Source: Gammaproteobacteria bacterium
Lineage (GTDB): Bacteria > Pseudomonadota > Gammaproteobacteria > Burkholderiales > Rhodocyclaceae
Direction: 5' to 3'
Length of the DNA: 64,000 nucleotides
Assembly: GCA_018828385.1 (NCBI GenBank)
Contig: JAHJVE010000020.1
Location: forward strand, 1-64,000
A program made the position numbers and the translations under genes. Positions 60,305 through 64,000 of this stretch are shown here, piece by piece (within the stretch, counting starts at the first letter, position 1; every line of letters begins with the position of its first letter). The notes under the pieces are model-generated. The model did not search any database and had not been told where the DNA came from. It was given only the letters and a program-made list of their open reading frames with translations.

Positions 60305-61564
60305 ATGTCCAGTTTGCCGATCAATTCACTCGCCTACGCCCTGTTGCAGGCTTCCCGCATCGATACCGCCGTTTTCGGCGGGCAGAGTCTGGCCGACGGC
60401 CTGCTCGGTCGCGTCGAGCCGGCCGCCCGCCCCGCCGTGCAGGATCTCGTCTACGGCAGCCTGCGTGCCTACGGGCGCGGCGATTTCTTCCTCTCCAGGC
60501 TGCTCCAGAAGCCGCTGGCCAGCGACGAAGTGCGCGCCCTGTTGCTGGTCGCCATCTATCGCCTCGAAACCCGGCCGGATGCGGCGCACACCGTCGTCGA
60601 TCAGGCCGTTTCGGCAGCCGGCGAAGTGGCCGGCGGGAATTTCAAGGCGCTGGTCAATGGCGTGTTGCGCAACTTCCTGCGCCAGCAAACGGCGCTGACT
60701 GCCGAATTTGCCGCCGATCCCGTCGCCTCGGCCATGCACCCCGATTGGTGGCTGGCCCAGTTGCAAGCCGCCTATCCGCAAGACTGGCCGGCCGTCGTCG
60801 CCGCCGGCAATGGGCCACCACCGATGGGCCTGCGCGTCAATACCCGGCGCATTGCGCGCGACGATTACATGATCAAACTGGCGGCCGCCGGCATTTCCGC
60901 CAAACCCGTCGGCGAAAGCGGGCTGGCCCTCGACAAGCCGGTGCCGGTCGACGCCCTGCCGGGTTTCGCCGACGGCCTCGTTTCGGTGCAGGACCCCGGG
61001 GCACAAATGGCCGCCACGCTGCTCGATCCGGCCGCCGGCAGTCGCGTGCTCGACGCCTGCGCCGCGCCCGGCGGCAAGACGGCGCACCTGCTCGAGCGCA
61101 GCGATCTCGATCTGCTGGCGCTCGATCTGAAGCCATCCCGTTGCCGACGCATCGCCGAGACCTTGTCGCGGCTGGGCCTGACTGCCGAAATTGTCGATGC
61201 CGACTGCGCCAAGCTGACGAGTTGGTGGGACGGTAAGCCCTTCGACGCGGTGCTGGCCGATGTCCCGTGCACGGCCAGCGGCGTCGTGCGCCGCAATCCC
61301 GACGCCAAGTGGTTGCGCCGCGAGGCCGATATCGCCAGCTTTTCCGCCGCGCAGGCGCGAATTCTCGATGCCCTGTGGCAGGTTGTGCGGCCGGGCGGTA
61401 AACTGCTCTACGTCACCTGCTCGGTCTTCCCGGCCGAGAATGGCGGGCAGATCGGGCGCTTCCTGGCGCGCCAACCGCAGGCTCACCGTTGTCACGAAGA
61501 ACAGCTACTACCGACCGCTGAACACGATGGATTCTTCTACTGCCTGCTCGAAAAGCGTGCTTGA
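60305..61564 (+). CDS. rsmB: 16S rRNA (cytosine-967-C5) methyltransferase
   Basis: RsmB methylates C967 of 16S rRNA. The 419-residue protein has the N-terminal NusB-like RNA-binding domain (about 1-140, ALLLVAIYRLETRPDAAHTV) and the SAM-dependent methyltransferase domain with VLDACAAPGGKTAHLLE (SAM site), LADVPCTASGVVRRNPDAKW (catalytic Cys) and LLYVTCSVFPAENGGQI (second Cys). It is divergent from the nuclease gene. It begins the rsmB-DUF4390-ntrY series, overlapping the next frame by 38 nt. Confidence 0.94.
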   Translation: MSSLPINSLAYALLQASRIDTAVFGGQSLADGLLGRVEPAARPAVQDLVYGSLRAYGRGDFFLSRLLQKPLASDEVRALLLVAIYRLETRPDAAHTVVDQAVSAAGEVAGGNFKALVNGVLRNFLRQQTALTAEFAADPVASAMHPDWWLAQLQAAYPQDWPAVVAAGNGPPPMGLRVNTRRIARDDYMIKLAAAGISAKPVGESGLALDKPVPVDALPGFADGLVSVQDPGAQMAATLLDPAAGSRVLDACAAPGGKTAHLLERSDLDLLALDLKPSRCRRIAETLSRLGLTAEIVDADCAKLTSWWDGKPFDAVLADVPCTASGVVRRNPDAKWLRREADIASFSAAQARILDALWQVVRPGGKLLYVTCSVFPAENGGQIGRFLARQPQAHRCHEEQLLPTAEHDGFFYCLLEKRA

Positions 61565-62138
61565 CCACCTGCGCCGATGGTTGGCGTTGCTGGTCTTCGT
61601 GCCCGTTTTGGCGTGGGCAGCAGAAATTGACATCACCGAACCGCAATTGACGCCCAGTGACGACGGCTATGTCCTCTCGGCCGATTTCAAGTTCGAACTG
61701 ACCCCGCGTCTGGAAGAAGCCGTGACCAAGGGCGTCGTCCTCTATTTCGTTGCCGATTTCGAGCTGACAAAAGGGCGCTGGTACTGGCTCGATGAAAAGC
61801 TGGTCAGCCGCAGCCAGACCTATCGCCTGTCCTACCATGCGCTGACCCGGCAATACCGGCTGACGACCGGCGGCCTGCATCAATCCTTCCCGACCTTGTC
61901 CGAAGCCATGCAGGTGCTTTCCCGGCTGCGCAACTGGACCGTCATCGACAAGGCCGACAAGTCGGTCCGCCCCGGCGAAGCCTACGAAGCATCGCTGCGC
62001 CTGCGCCTCGACATAGCCCAGTTGCCGCGCCCCTTCCAGATCAGCGCGCTCGGCAACAAGGATTGGAGCCTTGGCTCCGACTGGAAAATGTGGCCCGCCA
62101 ACCTGCTTCCGGCAGTGCCGCCGGCGGAGGCCAAGTGA
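61527..62138 (+). CDS. DUF4390 exported protein
   Basis: A 203-residue protein of DUF4390 with a hydrophobic signal segment (about 16-31, RWLALLVFVPVLAWAAE). It has the domain blocks ITEPQLTPSDDGYVLSADFK, YFVADFELTKGRWYWLDEKL and LTRQYRLTTGGLHQSFPTLS. It is likely periplasmic. It always seems to lie between rsmB and an NtrY-like kinase in betaproteobacteria and may be a sensor partner of that kinase (inference). It starts inside the rsmB end (38-nt overlap), and its stop overlaps the kinase GTG start. Confidence 0.85.
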   Translation: MDSSTACSKSVLDHLRRWLALLVFVPVLAWAAEIDITEPQLTPSDDGYVLSADFKFELTPRLEEAVTKGVVLYFVADFELTKGRWYWLDEKLVSRSQTYRLSYHALTRQYRLTTGGLHQSFPTLSEAMQVLSRLRNWTVIDKADKSVRPGEAYEASLRLRLDIAQLPRPFQISALGNKDWSLGSDWKMWPANLLPAVPPAEAK

Positions 62139-64000
62139 AGCGTATCGTCGCGGCAGGCGGCGCGTTCGCGGCGGCCATCGGCGGCATCCTGTGGTTCCTG
62201 CTGCTGATGTCCACGGCGGCCGATACCGTCCTGTTCTCGCGCAACTATCCGCTGCTCATCGCGCTCAACGTGGTGCTGGCGCTTTCCATGCTCGGTCTGG
62301 TCGGCTGGCAACTGAGCACCTTGTGGCGCGACTACCAGGCCCAGGTCTTCGGCGCCCGGCTCAAGCTGCGCCTGATGCTCATGTTCGGCGTCATCGCCGT
62401 GCTGCCCGGGGCGCTGGTCTATGGCGTGTCGGTCCAGTTCGTCACCCGCTCCATCGAAAGCTGGTTCGACGTGCGCGTCGAAAAGGCGCTTGAATCCGGC
62501 TTGCAACTCGGCCGCTCGGCGCTCGATTCGCTGCTCCTCGATCTCGGCGAGAAGGCGCGCAGCGTGGCCACCGAGCTCACCGACATCCAGGAATCGTCGC
62601 GCCGCTCAGCCCTGTTGCGCCTGCGCGAGGAAAAGGGCGTCCAGTCGGTGGCCCTGTTCTCGGTCGGCGGCCAATTGCTGTCGAGCGCGACGAGCGAACT
62701 CTCCAGCCTGCTCCCCGAACTGCCCAGCCAGGGGCAGTTGAAGCAGGCGCGCAGCACGCAGATGGTGAGCACCATCGAAGGCGATGGCGGCAAGCTCTAC
62801 CTGCGCGTGCTGGTCCCGGTCAGCGCCCGGGAAATGTTTGAAGAACCGCGCATCCTGCAACTCACCCAGCCGGTACCGGCCGGGCTGGCCCAGGATGCCG
62901 ACGCCGTTCAGGGGGTCTATCGCGACTACCAGGAATTGCAGCTGGCGCGCGAGGGCCTGACCCGCATTTATGCCCTGACCCTGACGTTGACCGTACTCGT
63001 TGCCTTGTTTGGCGCCTTCGCGCTGGCTTACGTCATGGCCCGCCGCCTGGCGGCACCTCTCTACATCCTGGCCGAAGGCACGCAGGCCGTGGCCCAGGGC
63101 GACTTCTCCCCGCGCCAGGCGATCTACAGCGGCGACGAACTCGGGGTCCTGACCCAATCCTTCAACCGCATGACCCGCCAGCTCAATGACGCCCGGCGCG
63201 AAACCGAGCGCCACCGGAGCGAACTGGAATCGGCGCGCGGCTATCTCGAATCCATCCTGGCCAACCTGTCCACCGGTGTGCTGGTTTTCGACCGCCATTT
63301 CGTCTTGCGCACCATCAATGAGGGCGCCTTGACCATACTCAGCGACGATTTCATCGGGCTGGTCGGATCGGCGGCCGAGGACTGGCCGCGCCAGCAAGCG
63401 CTCGGCACCTTCATACGCGAACAGTTCTCGGCTACCGACGAGGCCGAGTGGCAAGCCCAGCTCGAAATGGAACGCCCGAACGGCATGCCGCAAGTGCTGC
63501 TGCTGCGCGGCTCACGCTTGCCGGAAGCCAGTGGCGGCGGCGATGTGGTGGTTTTTGACGACGTCACCCGCCTGATCGCCGCCCAGCGCAGCGCCGCCTG
63601 GGGCGAAGTGGCGCGCCGTCTGGCCCACGAAATCAAGAATCCGCTGACGCCGATCCAGCTTTCGGCCGAACGCCTGCAATTCAAGCTGGCCGACAAGCTG
63701 TCCAACGGCGACGCCGACATGCTGGCGCGCGGCACGCAGACGATCATCAACCAGGTGCAGGCCATGAAGCGCATGGTCGACGACTTCCGCGATTACGCCC
63801 GGATGCCGGCGCCGGAAGTGGCCGCACTCGACCTCAACGAGTTGATCGGCGAGGTTCTTGGCCTCTACGAAAGCTCGTCGGCGGCGATCGAAACCCGGCT
63901 GGCCGACGACTTGCCACCCATCCTAGGCGACGCCACGCAGTTGCGACAGATCATCCACAACCTGCTGCGCAATGCCGAGGACGCGCTGGAAAGCCGCGAC
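62135..64000 (+). CDS. ntrY: NtrY-like membrane histidine kinase (cut by window end)
   Basis: The first 622 residues of a sensor kinase that runs past the window. It has transmembrane helices near residues 8-26, 36-56 and 80-100, then a periplasmic sensor region and another helix near 280-300 (TLTLTVLVALFGAFALAYVM). A HAMP domain, a PAS domain (about 365-460) and HisKA with the phosphoacceptor H498 in RRLAHEIKNPLTPIQLSAER follow, and the ATPase domain begins at IIHNLLRNAEDA. The layout is that of NtrY, normally paired with the NtrX response regulator for nitrogen or redox control. It starts with GTG overlapping the DUF4390 stop (GTGA). Confidence 0.88.
   Translation, partial: MKRIVAAGGAFAAAIGGILWFLLLMSTAADTVLFSRNYPLLIALNVVLALSMLGLVGWQLSTLWRDYQAQVFGARLKLRLMLMFGVIAVLPGALVYGVSVQFVTRSIESWFDVRVEKALESGLQLGRSALDSLLLDLGEKARSVATELTDIQESSRRSALLRLREEKGVQSVALFSVGGQLLSSATSELSSLLPELPSQGQLKQARSTQMVSTIEGDGGKLYLRVLVPVSAREMFEEPRILQLTQPVPAGLAQDADAVQGVYRDYQELQLAREGLTRIYALTLTLTVLVALFGAFALAYVMARRLAAPLYILAEGTQAVAQGDFSPRQAIYSGDELGVLTQSFNRMTRQLNDARRETERHRSELESARGYLESILANLSTGVLVFDRHFVLRTINEGALTILSDDFIGLVGSAAEDWPRQQALGTFIREQFSATDEAEWQAQLEMERPNGMPQVLLLRGSRLPEASGGGDVVVFDDVTRLIAAQRSAAWGEVARRLAHEIKNPLTPIQLSAERLQFKLADKLSNGDADMLARGTQTIINQVQAMKRMVDDFRDYARMPAPEVAALDLNELIGEVLGLYESSSAAIETRLADDLPPILGDATQLRQIIHNLLRNAEDALESRD

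Noticed and set aside
62985..63005. GTTGACCGTACTCG in the ntrY-like gene as a motif copy
   Set aside because: Only the core half is present; it encodes the transmembrane LTVLVALF and lacks the other blocks.

Overview
This is a GC-rich chromosomal segment from a betaproteobacterium, most likely of the Rhodocyclales (Dechloromonas/Azonexus-like). That placement is inferred from gene content, the glutamate-cysteine ligase type, the RsmB-DUF4390-NtrY order and the dnaA-dnaN-gyrB block; no rRNA is present to confirm it. The window spans the replication origin region.

Layout. (1) 1-6.8 kb is an accessory segment. It holds a thioesterase-panB-MFS operon facing a LysR regulator, an alpha/beta hydrolase, a GFA-type protein, and the wreck of a Tn3-family transposon (intact resolvase and probable res site, transposase reduced to its C-terminus). 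(2) 6.9-28.7 kb is a large fatty-acid degradation region: a TetR (PsrA-like) regulator with FadE, thiolase, DegV and a FadJ-like protein; FadL; an aldehyde dehydrogenase/Tat protein/GMC oxidoreductase set; and a seven-gene operon (FadN-like, thiolase, DUF4442, chalcone-isomerase-like, FadD, nitronate monooxygenase, acyl-CoA dehydrogenase). Three promoters share one palindromic operator, so this looks like a single regulon. (3) 28.75-32.67 kb is a pile of mobile DNA: a 3'-truncated group II intron sitting just behind the operon terminator, a tnpC-less IS66 remnant and a complete IS5-family element. (4) 32.7-38.6 kb is dnaA, a probable oriC, dnaN, a parS site, gyrB and dtd. (5) 38.6-64 kb is mostly housekeeping: a hybrid kinase/HD-GYP pair, apbE-gshB-gshA, an ABC-F protein, rsuA-oxyR followed by a second parS, topB, dprA-LysM, def-fmt, speD, an S1/P1 nuclease, and rsmB-DUF4390-ntrY, the last cut by the window end.

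The most unusual signal is a dispersed motif about 36 nt long. It has a near-palindromic core CTACGGTCRACCGG, then an A-tract, GGCC and an AAATT segment. I find 11 copies between 23 and 60 kb, on both strands, in intergenic regions and inside genes, and none in the accessory or mobile parts. Its architecture (core plus spaced AT segments) recalls uptake signal sequences, but a protein-binding site or a small mobile repeat is equally possible. No tRNA, rRNA or CRISPR array was seen.
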